Positions 26,396 through 34,856 of a stretch of DNA of 64,000 nucleotides are shown here, one piece after another. Location of the stretch: NCBI GenBank assembly GCA_036388475.1, contig DASVRT010000036.1, forward strand, positions 1-64,000, read 5' to 3'. The notes beneath the pieces are model-generated. The model was not told the DNA's origin. It ran no database searches and was given only the letters and a program-made list of their open reading frames with translations. The translations under genes and the position numbers were made by a program. The stretch's first letter is position 1; the number at the start of each line of letters is the position of its first letter. Origin of the DNA: JALZHR01 sp036388475. GTDB lineage: Bacteria; Acidobacteriota; Blastocatellia; Pyrinomonadales; Pyrinomonadaceae.

Positions 26396-27337
26396 TTATT
26401 CTTCTTTCAGCAAAGTCACGCGCGGGTCAGCCAGCGCGTAGAGCAAATCGGTTATTAAATATGCCAGGCTGATAACGAGCGTCCAGACGAGCGTGGTCGC
26501 CATAATCATCGGGTAATCGCGGCTGCCGATTGCCGAAACGAAATAAAAACCGATGCCCGGAATGCGAAAGATGCTTTCGACGAAAAACGAGCCGACGATT
26601 AAGCCGGCGGCGAGCGGTCCGCCGACGGTAAGCAGCGGCGTGAGCGCGTTTTTAAAAACGTGGACGAACATAATCCGCCGCCGGCTCAAGCCTTTGGCGC
26701 GCGCCGCGCGGACGTAATTCGCCTTTATGGCGTCCGCCATACTCGCGCGCGTGTAGCGCTGCAAAACCAGAACCGGCGCGAGCGAATTTGCCAGCACCGG
26801 CATAATCCAATGCCGCGCGCCCGACCAGCCGCCGGTCGGCAGCCAGCCGAGCCACGCCGAAAAAACGAACTGAAGAAGAATCGCAAAAACAAAGCTCGGC
26901 ATCACGAGACAGAAAATCGAAACGCCCGTGCCGAAATAATCCAAAAATGAATTTGGCTTAATTGCCGACACGATGCCCAGCCCGACGCCGACGACGATTG
27001 AAAAAACGAAAGTTAAAAATCCGAGCTGAAGCGAATAAATCCATTGGTCTTTGAAAATTCCGACGACCGTCCGGCTCGGAAAAGCCATCGAATACCCGAA
27101 ATCCAGAGTGGCGGCGTTGCGCATAAACAGCGCGTATTGCTTCCAGACCGGCTCGTTCAAGCCGTATTTTTCGTTGAGCCGGCGTTTGATGTTTTCGGGA
27201 ATCGCCTGCTGTTTTTCGAGCGCGCGGGCATCGAAAGGTCCGCCCGGAACCGTGTGCATAAGCCCGAAGGTCAAAGCCGAAACAATCAGCAAAACGCCGA
27301 AAAGTCCGGCGATTCTTAGAAGTATGTAACGCAGCAT
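26396..27337 (-). CDS. Oligopeptide ABC transporter permease (OppB/DppB type)
   Basis: The 313-residue protein starts MLRYILLRIAGLFGVLLIVS, the usual OppB first helix, followed by the periplasmic loop (VPGGPFD...KYGLNEPVWKQY) and five helices. The EAA loop is YVRAARAKGLSRRRIMFVHV (about 205-224). It forms the membrane channel with the OppC-type subunit. Confidence 0.93.
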   Translation of the reverse strand: MLRYILLRIAGLFGVLLIVSALTFGLMHTVPGGPFDARALEKQQAIPENIKRRLNEKYGLNEPVWKQYALFMRNAATLDFGYSMAFPSRTVVGIFKDQWIYSLQLGFLTFVFSIVVGVGLGIVSAIKPNSFLDYFGTGVSIFCLVMPSFVFAILLQFVFSAWLGWLPTGGWSGARHWIMPVLANSLAPVLVLQRYTRASMADAIKANYVRAARAKGLSRRRIMFVHVFKNALTPLLTVGGPLAAGLIVGSFFVESIFRIPGIGFYFVSAIGSRDYPMIMATTLVWTLVISLAYLITDLLYALADPRVTLLKEE

Positions 27338-27354
27338 AATTTAATGAAGCTCTG

Positions 27355-27429
27355 AGTTTTAAATTTTGAATTTAGAGTTTGTGACTCCGGCGAATCATCT
27401 GAAACTCAAGATTCAAAATTTAAAACTCC
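27355..27429. repeat. Heptamer-repeat hairpin inside the importer operon
   Basis: The left arm reads GAGTTTT, AAATTTT, GAATTTA, GAGTTTG. The right arm reads GAAACTC, AAGATTC, AAAATTT, AAAACTC and ends at the stop codon of the next gene (27430). Confidence 0.78.
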
Positions 27430-27939
27430 TTAGAAATCGCGGGCGAAAAATTTGATTTCTTCGTCGTCGCCGGGCATTTTAATCATTCTCTCGAATTGCA
27501 AGCCAATTTTTTCGAGCACTTTTATCGAGCCGCGATTGCCGGGCGAAACTATCGCCGCGATTCGCCTTAGCCCGAGCGCTTTCTGCGCGTAATCCGTCAC
27601 GGCGGAAGCCGATTCAAAGGCGTAGCCTTTCGACCAGAATTTCTGTAAAAAAGCAAAGCCGATATCGACGTCTTCCAAAGAATCGCGCTTGACCAGCCCG
27701 CACATTCCGGCGGGCGCGCCCGATTCTTTCAATTCGACCAGATACAAGCCGAAGCCGAACCGCTCGTAACTCGCCGCCAGTCTGTTTGCAATAAATTGAC
27801 GCGCATCGTCAATCGTTCTGACGCCGCGGTCGCCGATGTTTTGTATCCAGCCGGGCTCGTTGACGAGTTGAAAAACAAATTCCGCATCGTCTGCGGTAAA
27901 TAACCGCAGCCATAATCTTTCCGTTTCAATAATTTTCAT
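27430..27939 (-). CDS. RimJ/RimL-like GNAT acetyltransferase
   Basis: With the ATG at 27939 the protein has 169 residues starting MKIIETERLWLRLFTADDAE, the standard head of RimJ/RimL-type acetyltransferases. The acetyl-CoA motif region spans about 80-130 (GLVKRDSLEDVDIGFAFLQK, SKGYAFESASAVTDYA). It is followed by RRIAAIVSPGNRGSIKVLEK. A start five codons earlier is possible and would overlap the preceding gene by eight bases. It lies inside the peptide importer operon. Confidence 0.88.
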   Translation of the reverse strand: MKIIETERLWLRLFTADDAEFVFQLVNEPGWIQNIGDRGVRTIDDARQFIANRLAASYERFGFGLYLVELKESGAPAGMCGLVKRDSLEDVDIGFAFLQKFWSKGYAFESASAVTDYAQKALGLRRIAAIVSPGNRGSIKVLEKIGLQFERMIKMPGDDEEIKFFARDF

Positions 27940-27946
27940 TTTCGAG

Positions 27947-28519
27947 TCACACATTTCGATACCAGAGTAATTGAGTTTCGTTCAAACTCTCGTCGTAAGC
28001 ATACCTGTTGACAACTCCCAGCTCGCAGCCCTGCCGCGCGTAAAAACGACACGCCGGAACGTTAATATTTTGCGTCTCGACCATCAAACGACGGCATTTT
28101 CGTTCCCGCGACCATTTTAGTGTCCGGGCAAACAACTGATGCCCGACGCCTCGTCCGCGATAGTCCGGATGCACGCGCAAATCCCAGAGACAGGCTAAAT
28201 CCCGCCAGCCTTCCAGCATATTAACTTCCGGCGTATTCCACGCTATCCCCGCGCCGCCGATGCGACGGCTTCCGTCAAAAGCCGACAAAATTCCCCAATT
28301 GGAAATATCAAAACGCCGCAGCCAGCTTGTAGGTCTGTAATTTTCATCCGCATCGTAATCTTTGACGTAAGGCTTGACCGGCTCTTCGATAAGCTTTATG
28401 CCGCCCAGACCGTTTTCACACAACTCAATCCGAAAATACGATTCGACGCTGAATGAAATCGGCACCTTTTCGTATTCCTGCAATACGTCGGACGTTTCTT
28501 CGACAATTTTAAAGGTCAT
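27947..28519 (-). CDS. Streptothricin-acetyltransferase-like GNAT
   Basis: The 190-residue protein resembles Sat enzymes along its whole length. The head VESYFRIELCENG and PYVKDYDADE match the Sat N-terminal half. Motif A is LRVHPDYRGRGVGHQLFART (about 122-141). The C-terminal block VETQNINVPACRFYARQG, followed by NRYAYDESLNETQLLWYRN, has the same order of residues (LETQ-NNVPAC-LYA, NETAxYWYW) as known Sat proteins from memory. Sat acetylates the beta-lysine of streptothricin. Whether this one confers resistance is unknown. It sits between an OppF-type ATPase gene and another GNAT. Confidence 0.68.
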   Translation of the reverse strand: MTFKIVEETSDVLQEYEKVPISFSVESYFRIELCENGLGGIKLIEEPVKPYVKDYDADENYRPTSWLRRFDISNWGILSAFDGSRRIGGAGIAWNTPEVNMLEGWRDLACLWDLRVHPDYRGRGVGHQLFARTLKWSRERKCRRLMVETQNINVPACRFYARQGCELGVVNRYAYDESLNETQLLWYRNV

Positions 28520-28582
28520 AATTCTTTAGCCTTTACGAATCTTTAAGAAATAATCTTTTCCATAAAAAATTCAAGCTGAATT

Positions 28583-29548
28583 TTAAACGGCAAAATGACA
28601 GGCGACTTCCTGATTTTCCGCAATCGCGCGCATTTGCGGTTCCTGCGCCGCGCAAATCTCCTGCGCGAGCGGGCAGCGCCGCCGGAAAACGCAGCCCGCC
28701 GGACGCTCCGTAATCGCATCGATTTCGCCTTTCACGTTCGCTTCGACGGCGGGCTGCGACGGGTCGGGTTCGGGAATCGCGGAAATCAGAGTTTGCGTAT
28801 ACGGGTGACGCGGCGCGGTTGTCACTTGTTGCCCGTCGCCGATTTCCACCAATCTTCCCAGATACATTACGCCGATGCGGCGGCTCATAAAAGCCGTCAC
28901 CGCAATATTGTGCGAGATAAAAAGATAAGCCAAACCGAATTCGTCCTGCAAATCGCGCAGGAGATTCAGGATTTGCGCCTGCACCGAAACGTCCAGCGCC
29001 GAAACCGCTTCATCGCAAATCAAAATCTTCGGGCGCAAAGCGAGCGCGCGGGCAATCCCGATGCGCTGCTGCTGCCCGCCGGAAAATTCGGACGGAAAAC
29101 GGTGCATATCTGCGGCTGACAAACCGACGCGCTCAAGCAGGCGCGCCACTTCGGCGGTTCTTTCGTTTTTCGTGCCGAGGTTGTGAATTTCGAGCGGCTC
29201 GCCGATGATTTGTTCGACGACCAGACGCGGGTCGAGCGAGGCAAACGGGTTCTGGAAAATCATCTGCATATGTTTGCGAATCGGTTTTAACGCGCGCTCG
29301 TCGGCGTAAGTTATATCTTTTCCGGCAAAGAGAATCCGCCCGCCGTTTGCTTCATACAAACGCATAATCGTTAAAGCGAGAGTCGATTTACCGCAGCCGG
29401 ATTCGCCGACCAGCCCGAGCGTTTCGCCTTCGCACAGAGACAAATTCACGCGGTCAACCGCAATATTCTCAATCTTTTTGCCGAAGATTCCGCCGCGCGC
29501 CGGAAATCTTTTAGTCAAATCTATTGTTTGCAGAAGCGTTTCAGACAT
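28583..29548 (-). CDS. Oligopeptide ABC transporter ATPase (OppF/DppF type)
   Basis: The 321-residue ATPase has Walker A GESGCGKS (about 48-55), signature FSGGQQQRIGIARAL, Walker B ILICDEAVSALD and the switch His in FISHNIAV. A C-terminal oligopeptide-transporter domain with Cys-rich GCVFRRRCPLAQEIC (about 283-297) is typical of this family. It pairs with the OppD-type ATPase encoded just upstream. Confidence 0.93.
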   Translation of the reverse strand: MSETLLQTIDLTKRFPARGGIFGKKIENIAVDRVNLSLCEGETLGLVGESGCGKSTLALTIMRLYEANGGRILFAGKDITYADERALKPIRKHMQMIFQNPFASLDPRLVVEQIIGEPLEIHNLGTKNERTAEVARLLERVGLSAADMHRFPSEFSGGQQQRIGIARALALRPKILICDEAVSALDVSVQAQILNLLRDLQDEFGLAYLFISHNIAVTAFMSRRIGVMYLGRLVEIGDGQQVTTAPRHPYTQTLISAIPEPDPSQPAVEANVKGEIDAITERPAGCVFRRRCPLAQEICAAQEPQMRAIAENQEVACHFAV

Positions 29549-29553
29549 TTTTA

Positions 29554-29632
29554 ATAAGTGATAGGTGAAAAGTGATAAGTAATAGGGAATAAGAGATTTC
29601 TTTTCTATTACCTATCACTTATCACACATCAC
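29554..29632. repeat. Heptamer-repeat hairpin between the two ATPase genes
   Basis: The left arm runs AAGTGAT, AGGTGAA, AAGTGAT, AAGTAAT, AGGGAAT. The right arm runs TATTACC, TATCACT, TATCACA, CATCAC. The right arm overlaps the last codons of the upstream gene (stop at 29615-29617), so part of the repeat is translated. Confidence 0.85.
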
Positions 29633-30604
29633 TTCCTTTTGCGTTATCCAGCAAGCAACGGATTGACCGGCGCCGGTTTCGTCTAAAACCGGCTGCTTTT
29701 CGGCGCAGACCGGCATTCTGTAAAAGCAGCGCGCGTAAAATGAACATCCGGCGGAATTTTCGTGCAGACGCGGCGGCGCGCCTTCGATTGTTCGCAGTCT
29801 TTCCGGCTGCTCGCCCAGACGCGGAATCGAAGCGACCAGCGCCCGCGTATAAGGATGTCGGGGCGAATTAAAAATCGCTTCGACCGGCGCGTTTTCGACG
29901 ATTTTTCCCGCATACATTACGGCGACACGGTCGGCTAATTGAGCGACCACGCCCAAATCGTGCGTGATGATGATAATCGACATTCCGAATTCCCGTTTAA
30001 ATTCGCGCAGAAGATTTAAAATCTGCGCCTGAATCGTCACGTCCAGCGCGGTCGTCGGCTCGTCGGCAATCAAGAGCTTCGGCTGGCAGGCGACCGCTAT
30101 CGCAACCCCGACGCGCTGGCGCATTCCGCCGGAAAATTCGTGCGGGTAATCGTCGATTCTTTGCCGCGCGTTCGCGATGCCGACGCGCCGCAAAAGAAAA
30201 ATCGCCCGCTCTTTCGCCTCCTTGCGCGATAAACCGCGATGCACGCGCAAGGTTTCCATAATCTGAAACCCGACCGACAAAACCGGATTGAGCGAAGTCG
30301 AAGGGTCTTGAAAAATCATCGAGATGCGATTGCCGAGAATTTTTTCCAGTTCTTTATCAGAAAGCTTTAATAAATCAATTTCTTCGGTTTCGCCGCAGCG
30401 AAAAATCACTTTGCCGCCGGAAATCGCGCCGGGCGATTCGATAAGCCGCATAATCGAAAGCGCCGTCACGCTTTTGCCGCAGCCCGATTCACCGACAATG
30501 CCCAAAACTTCGCCTTCTCCAACCGCGAAAGACACGCCGTTGACGGCTTTCACCGCATTGAAACGCGTCTGAAGATTTTTGACTTCCAGCAGTGTTTTAG
30601 ACAT
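29615..30604 (-). CDS. Oligopeptide ABC transporter ATPase (OppD/DppD type)
   Basis: The 329-residue ATPase has Walker A GESGCGKS (about 38-45), signature FSGGMRQRVGVAIAVA, Walker B LLIADEPTTALDVT and H-loop IIITHDLGVVA. The C-terminal domain keeps GCSFYARCFYRMPVC (about 291-305). The last residues (about VMCDK) are encoded by the arm of a heptamer repeat and are probably not conserved. It starts 57 bases after the binding-protein gene stop. Confidence 0.93.
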   Translation of the reverse strand: MSKTLLEVKNLQTRFNAVKAVNGVSFAVGEGEVLGIVGESGCGKSVTALSIMRLIESPGAISGGKVIFRCGETEEIDLLKLSDKELEKILGNRISMIFQDPSTSLNPVLSVGFQIMETLRVHRGLSRKEAKERAIFLLRRVGIANARQRIDDYPHEFSGGMRQRVGVAIAVACQPKLLIADEPTTALDVTIQAQILNLLREFKREFGMSIIIITHDLGVVAQLADRVAVMYAGKIVENAPVEAIFNSPRHPYTRALVASIPRLGEQPERLRTIEGAPPRLHENSAGCSFYARCFYRMPVCAEKQPVLDETGAGQSVACWITQKEVMCDK

Positions 30605-30606
30605 AG

Positions 30607-30670
30607 AAATCGTGAATCGTGAATCGTGGAACTTTTTCTATTTACGAGTTGCGATTCACGGTTAATCACG
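30607..30670. repeat. Heptamer-repeat hairpin after the binding-protein gene
   Basis: The left arm has ATCGTGA, ATCGTGA, ATCGTGG. The right arm has GCGATTCACGGTTAATCACG, which reaches into the last codons and stop (30662-30664) of the binding protein gene. Confidence 0.72.
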
Positions 30671-32395
30671 CCATTCATCGACATCGTTGCGGATATACAT
30701 CTGAAAGCGCGAAATATCCAGATAGCGAAAAACGACGTTGCCGTTTTTGTCCGGCTCGAAGCCGGTCAGATACGGATACCAGATTTGATACGTGACCGTC
30801 TGCGTCAGGAAAATCCCGCCGACGTCTTCTACCAGAATTCTTTCCGCTTCTTGGTAAAGACCTATTCGTTTCGGCTCGTCGATTTCGCGCCCGGCTTGTG
30901 TGACCAGTTCGTCAAATCTCTGGTTGCGCCAAGCGTGTCGCGGCGAGCCGTTTTCGTTTGTGCTGCGCCAGAGCCGCGTCAACATATTTGCCGGGTCGAG
31001 AAAATCGTATTCGTATTGACCCTGATAAACCGGCATTTCGTGGCGCGACCGCATTGCGCTCCAAACCGCGCCTTCGACGAGTTGCAGGTTGACGCCGATG
31101 TCGAGATAACGTTCCCACTGGTCTTTGACATATTCCAGCAGAACGTCGCGCCCGTTGGAAAACATTTCCAGAACAAGCCGGTTGCCGCTGGCATCTTTGC
31201 CGTCCGGAAAGCCTGCCTCCGCTAAAAGCGCGCGCGCTTTTTCGACGTTAAAATCCTGCACCGATTTCAATTCGGGATTATGCGCGGGAAAATCCGGCGG
31301 CAGCATCGAATACGCCGGAACGCGCGTCTCCAGCATTACTTTCCGGCAAAAAGGCTCGCGGTCAATCGCGTGCGAAAGCGCTTGCCGGAGCTTCAAATTA
31401 TCGAACGGCGGGCGCAAGGCGTCGAAAGACAAATATTGAATCTGAAAATTATTGAAAGAATGCAGATATGGTTCGAGTTCCGCGTCGTTGCGCACCTGCA
31501 CGAGTTCCTGCGGCTGCAAAATCGGGATGTAATCTATTTCCTTGTTCAGCCACGAATTGAACCAGCCGATGGCGGGCGCGCCGAGAAGCTGCACGAGCCG
31601 CTGAATCCCGACTTTATGCGGTCCGTTGTAATACGGATTGGCATCCCATTCGAGCCTCTGATTATGTTCCCAGCTTAAAAGCCGCATCGGACCCGACGAA
31701 ACGAAACCTTCAGCCGTATCCGCCCAGTGTTCGGGATTGTTTTCGGCTTTGTGACGCGGCGCGGGAACTGCCGCCTGATATGCGAGCAAAGCGGGCAGAT
31801 GCGGAAGCGCGCCGTTTTCGCTGTGAATGCGAACGGTTCTGTCGTCGAGCGCTTCGACGCCGACTTCATCGGCTCGTCCTTTGCCTTCCTTTAAAGCCTG
31901 AATGCCTTTGATGTCGTAATAAAACCACGTCCACGGATTATCCATCTGCGGCGAAGCGAGGTGGCGAAAAGTGAAAACCCAATCGTGAGCCGTAATCGGC
32001 ACGCCGTCGCTCCAGCGCGCACCGGCGCGAATCGTAAAATCCCAATACTCCATATTTTCGCCCGCCTGCCAGCTTTCCGCCAGCGCCGGCACGAGATTTT
32101 GATTCTGATCGCGGCGCAGCAGCGGCTCGCCGCCCCAGTTTATCGCCACGCCCGCGCCGTAAATGTCGCGCGCGATGTCCAGATGACGCGGCTCATTCGC
32201 CGATTCATACAAAATCTGTTTTTCCGCAGGCGCGGCATCTGCGGGCAGAATCCGTCCCTGCGGCGTCCGCGTCGGCTCGCTTGAGCCGGTAATAATCGTT
32301 TGTTCTTCCGGCGCGTCCGCACAGTTGATTAAAAAGCTTCCGGCAGCCGAAGCCCCGGCAAGAAGTAACAATTCACGACGGGTGATTTTATTCAT
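30662..32395 (-). CDS. Peptide-binding lipoprotein with Tat-type signal (SBP family 5)
   Basis: The 577-residue protein is an extracellular solute-binding protein of family 5, the OppA/DppA group. Its N-terminus has a twin-arginine motif (TRRELLLLAG, Arg6-Arg7) and a lipobox (LINC, Cys25), so it appears to be exported folded by Tat and lipidated. The domain core (about 65-520) has the family pattern DWVFTFRHL and FDNLKLRQALSHAIDREPFC. Peptides or nickel chelates are typical ligands. It is the first gene of the importer operon (binding protein, D, F, two GNATs, B, C). Confidence 0.92.
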   Translation of the reverse strand: MNKITRRELLLLAGASAAGSFLINCADAPEEQTIITGSSEPTRTPQGRILPADAAPAEKQILYESANEPRHLDIARDIYGAGVAINWGGEPLLRRDQNQNLVPALAESWQAGENMEYWDFTIRAGARWSDGVPITAHDWVFTFRHLASPQMDNPWTWFYYDIKGIQALKEGKGRADEVGVEALDDRTVRIHSENGALPHLPALLAYQAAVPAPRHKAENNPEHWADTAEGFVSSGPMRLLSWEHNQRLEWDANPYYNGPHKVGIQRLVQLLGAPAIGWFNSWLNKEIDYIPILQPQELVQVRNDAELEPYLHSFNNFQIQYLSFDALRPPFDNLKLRQALSHAIDREPFCRKVMLETRVPAYSMLPPDFPAHNPELKSVQDFNVEKARALLAEAGFPDGKDASGNRLVLEMFSNGRDVLLEYVKDQWERYLDIGVNLQLVEGAVWSAMRSRHEMPVYQGQYEYDFLDPANMLTRLWRSTNENGSPRHAWRNQRFDELVTQAGREIDEPKRIGLYQEAERILVEDVGGIFLTQTVTYQIWYPYLTGFEPDKNGNVVFRYLDISRFQMYIRNDVDEWRD

Positions 32396-32474
32396 TTAAC
32401 GAAGTCGATTTATAAAATCGGTTCATATTTAATATATAATTTTTAAAGGATTTTCAAGCCGCCTTAAAAAAATA

Positions 32475-32503
32475 TTGTTTATCGGCGCGGCATCTGCTAT
32501 TAT
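32475..32503 (+). promoter_or_regulatory. Probable promoter of the 80-residue CxxC protein gene
   Basis: TTGTTT at 32475-32480, a 17-base spacer and TATTAT at 32498-32503 form a good match. The ATG lies 42 bases downstream with GGGGG as ribosome site. Confidence 0.6.
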
Positions 32504-32544
32504 TAATTTTCCCAAAGCCAATAAAAATTCACGGGGGTTGGATT

Positions 32545-32787
32545 ATGAGCGGTTACGATTTCGATAAATATTTTCCTTTACAGGGAACGTGTTTTCATTG
32601 CGGGCGCGATTTGCGGCATCACACGCTGGAAAAAATAACCGAGCGCTTTGCTTTCGGCGAGTCCGTCGACAAGCTTGCCGCCGATTACAAGGTGCCGCCG
32701 CAGGCGATTGAGCTTGCGATTGCGCGCAATTCGACTTATCCGCTGGGCAGAACCATCACGCCGATGGTTCGCGCCAGGGCTGCCTGA
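32545..32787 (+). CDS. Small CxxC protein with helix-turn-helix-like segment
   Basis: The 80-residue protein has one CxxC (Cys16, Cys19 in GTCFHCGRDLRHH), which with the His pair HH could bind zinc. The following segment ITERFAFGESVDKLAADYKV and VPPQAIELAI resembles the helix-turn-helix of DUF433-like antitoxins, where a conserved G-x-S-x-x-x-[IL]-A precedes the turn. A regulator role is possible. No toxin gene is adjacent. A strong terminator follows, so it is a single-gene unit. Confidence 0.65.
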   Translation: MSGYDFDKYFPLQGTCFHCGRDLRHHTLEKITERFAFGESVDKLAADYKVPPQAIELAIARNSTYPLGRTITPMVRARAA

Positions 32788-32814
32788 GCCAGCCGCAGAG
32801 GGATTTATAATTTG

Positions 32815-32878
32815 ACCTGTAATGGTCTGGTGAGTTTTCCCGTTAAAAATTCACGAGACCATCACAGGTTTTTATTTT
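32815..32878 (+). terminator. Long-stem intrinsic terminator
   Basis: ACCTGT-ATGGTCT-GTGA on the left pairs with TCAC-AGACCAT-ACAGGT on the right with three bulges or mismatches, followed by TTTTATTTTG. It ends the 80-residue protein gene. Confidence 0.88.
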
Positions 32879-32910
32879 GCGCTGCATCCGATTACAATTG
32901 CTTTTGAAAT

Positions 32911-33288
32911 ATGAAATTGAGAATCAAAGGCAATTCAATCCGCCTCAGATTATCGCAAACTGAAGTTTCCGATTTTACCCGGAACGCACAGGTCGAAGAT
33001 TCGATTTCTTTCGGAAATCGGCAGTTGACTTATGTCTTAATTCGGCTGAATCAAGCAAAAGAAATTCAGGCAAGCTTTAAAAACGACCGAATCGAGATTG
33101 GCGTTCCCTCTTTGATTGCCGAACAATGGACGAAAACTTCGCAAGTTGGTTTCGGCGCGGAACAAAAATTATCTGACGGCGAAACGCTCAAAATCCTCGT
33201 CGAAAAAGATTTTGCCTGCCTCAACGTCAGGGAAGACGAGGACGAAACCGACGCTTTCCCGCACCCGCAAGTCGGTCAAGCCTGTTAA
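32911..33288 (+). CDS. DUF7009-like hypothetical protein
   Basis: The 125-residue protein starts MKLRIKGNSIRLRLSQTEV and includes EDSISFG, LTYVLIRLN, IEIGVPSLIAEQW, EQKLSDGETLKILVEKDFAC and EDEDETDAFPHP. This order of segments recalls a family of short uncharacterised proteins annotated DUF7009, but the number is from memory. No enzymatic motif is visible. It lies just downstream of a terminator and upstream of the M16 peptidase gene. Confidence 0.6.
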   Translation: MKLRIKGNSIRLRLSQTEVSDFTRNAQVEDSISFGNRQLTYVLIRLNQAKEIQASFKNDRIEIGVPSLIAEQWTKTSQVGFGAEQKLSDGETLKILVEKDFACLNVREDEDETDAFPHPQVGQAC

Positions 33289-33318
33289 TGCGAAAATTTC
33301 CATCCCGGAGGGAAATTC

Positions 33319-33405
33319 AAACAGGATATACAGGATGAACAGGACAAATTGAAAATGCGAGAGCGGAGTTTCGTTTTTTTATCCTGACATCCTGTTCATC
33401 CTGTT
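33319..33405. repeat. 9-bp-period ACAGGAT hairpin
   Basis: The left arm has ACAGGATAT, ACAGGATGA, ACAGGACAA. The right arm has ATCCTGACATCCTGTT and CATCCTGTT. It shares its unit with 37201-37262 and 62261-62346. Confidence 0.78.
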
Positions 33406-33511
33406 AAAATTTGCGTTTATCCGCGTTCCTCTGCGGTTAACTTCTTCTTTGCGTCTGCAAGTTCGTATTTTGAAGTCGTCAGGCGGCGTGATACGATTTT
33501 CTTTTGTCGCA

Positions 33512-34795
33512 ATGAAAGAAAATATCGAAATCACACGCTTTACCAACGGTTTAGCCATTCTCACCGAAAAAATGCCCGACGTGCGCTCGGCGACGCTCGG
33601 CTTTTTCTTCAAAAAAGGCTCGCGGCACGAACCCGCCAATTTGAACGGAATTTCGCATTTTATCGAACACACGGTTTTCAAGGGCACGGAGAAACGTTCC
33701 GCGCTGGAAATCGCCGTCGAAACCGACCGCCTCGGCGGAAATTTCGACGCTTTTACGATGCAGGAAATGACTGGCTTCGCGATGAAAACGGTCGATAAGG
33801 ATTTGCCGCGCGCCTTTGATTTGCTCGCCGATATGCTCACGAATCCGCGCTTTGACGAAACCGAGCTGGAACGCGAGCAGCAGGTTATCGTCGAAGAAAT
33901 GCGAATGGTCGAAGATTCGCCCGAAGAATACTTGGGCGAGCTTTTCAATCAGGCGATTTTCCCGAAACACCCGCTCGGGCTGCCGATTGAAGGCACGGAA
34001 AAAACGGTTCGCACCTTTAGCCGCAAGGTGACGACGGATTTTCACCGGCTGGTTTTTCAGCCGGAAAATCTGGTCATCGCCGTCGCCGGAAACGTCGAGC
34101 ACGCGCCGATTGTCGAGCTGGCGGAAAAGTTTTTTGGTCAATGGTCGGCGGTCGGCGGTCGGCGGTCGGCATTCGAAGATTTTAATGCGCCGCAGATTTC
34201 CGCGCCGATTTTGCTGAAAAAAAAACGCGGGCTGGAGCAGGCGCATTTCGTTTTGGCGACGCCGTGGATTGACGCGCGCAGCGAGCGGCGATACGCGGCG
34301 CACCTGCTCGAAAACATTCTCGGCAACGGAACTTCGTCGCGCCTGTGGCAGACGATACGCGAGCGGCACGGGCTTGCTTACAGCGTCGGCGCGAGCGGGG
34401 TTTCGTTTCTCGATTGCGGATTTTTCAGCGTTTACGCCGGAACCGCGCCGAATCAAATCGGCAAAGCGATTGATTTATCCGTCGCCGAACTCAAACGAAT
34501 CAAACGCGAAGGCGTAGCGGCAGAAGAAATCGAGCTTGCCAAACAGCAGAGCGTGGCGACGATTCTGCTCGGGCTTGAAGATTCGTCAAACCGCACGGCG
34601 AATCTCGCGCAGCAGGAAATCACTTTCGGCAAACAGATTCCGCTGGAAGAAACCTTGCGAAATATCGAAAACGTGAACGGCGAAGAAATCCGCGAGCTGG
34701 CGCGCGAATTTTTTCAAACCGAACGAATCGCGCTCGCGGTTCTCGGCAATTTGAACGGTTTAAAGATTGAAAGAGAAAGACTTGACGTTTCGTGA
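33512..34795 (+). CDS. M16-family zinc peptidase (processing-peptidase-like)
   Basis: The ATG at 33512 gives 427 residues starting MKENIEITRFTNGLAILTEKM, the normal beginning of the family; an upstream frame extension has no support. The inverted zinc motif HFIEH (H49, E52, H53) is present, with a downstream Glu in QQVIVEEM. Two homologous M16 halves follow (about 15-160 and 170-410). It is soluble and cytoplasmic, without a signal peptide. Unusually, a four-copy GGTCGGC heptamer array (34143-34170) encodes residues about 211-220 (AVGGRRSAF). Confidence 0.9.
   Translation: MKENIEITRFTNGLAILTEKMPDVRSATLGFFFKKGSRHEPANLNGISHFIEHTVFKGTEKRSALEIAVETDRLGGNFDAFTMQEMTGFAMKTVDKDLPRAFDLLADMLTNPRFDETELEREQQVIVEEMRMVEDSPEEYLGELFNQAIFPKHPLGLPIEGTEKTVRTFSRKVTTDFHRLVFQPENLVIAVAGNVEHAPIVELAEKFFGQWSAVGGRRSAFEDFNAPQISAPILLKKKRGLEQAHFVLATPWIDARSERRYAAHLLENILGNGTSSRLWQTIRERHGLAYSVGASGVSFLDCGFFSVYAGTAPNQIGKAIDLSVAELKRIKREGVAAEEIELAKQQSVATILLGLEDSSNRTANLAQQEITFGKQIPLEETLRNIENVNGEEIRELAREFFQTERIALAVLGNLNGLKIERERLDVS
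34143..34170 (+). repeat. Perfect four-copy heptamer array inside the M16 peptidase gene
   Basis: GGTCGGC occurs four times without a mismatch, preceded by GGTCAAT at 34136-34142. The 7-bp unit means that gain or loss of one copy would shift the reading frame. Confidence 0.9.
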
Positions 34796-34856
34796 AATTC
34801 TTCTGGATTGTTGCGAAAAGATAAGTTAAACTCTTCAAAATCTTTTCGAACAAAAT

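Noticed and set aside
26057..26458. 133-codon plus-strand frame across the two permease genes
   Set aside because: It overlaps two conserved permease genes on the other strand and includes a repeat.
33551..34456. Minus-strand frame of 301 codons opposite the M16 peptidase gene
   Set aside because: Antisense shadow; the plus strand shows HFIEH and the M16 head.
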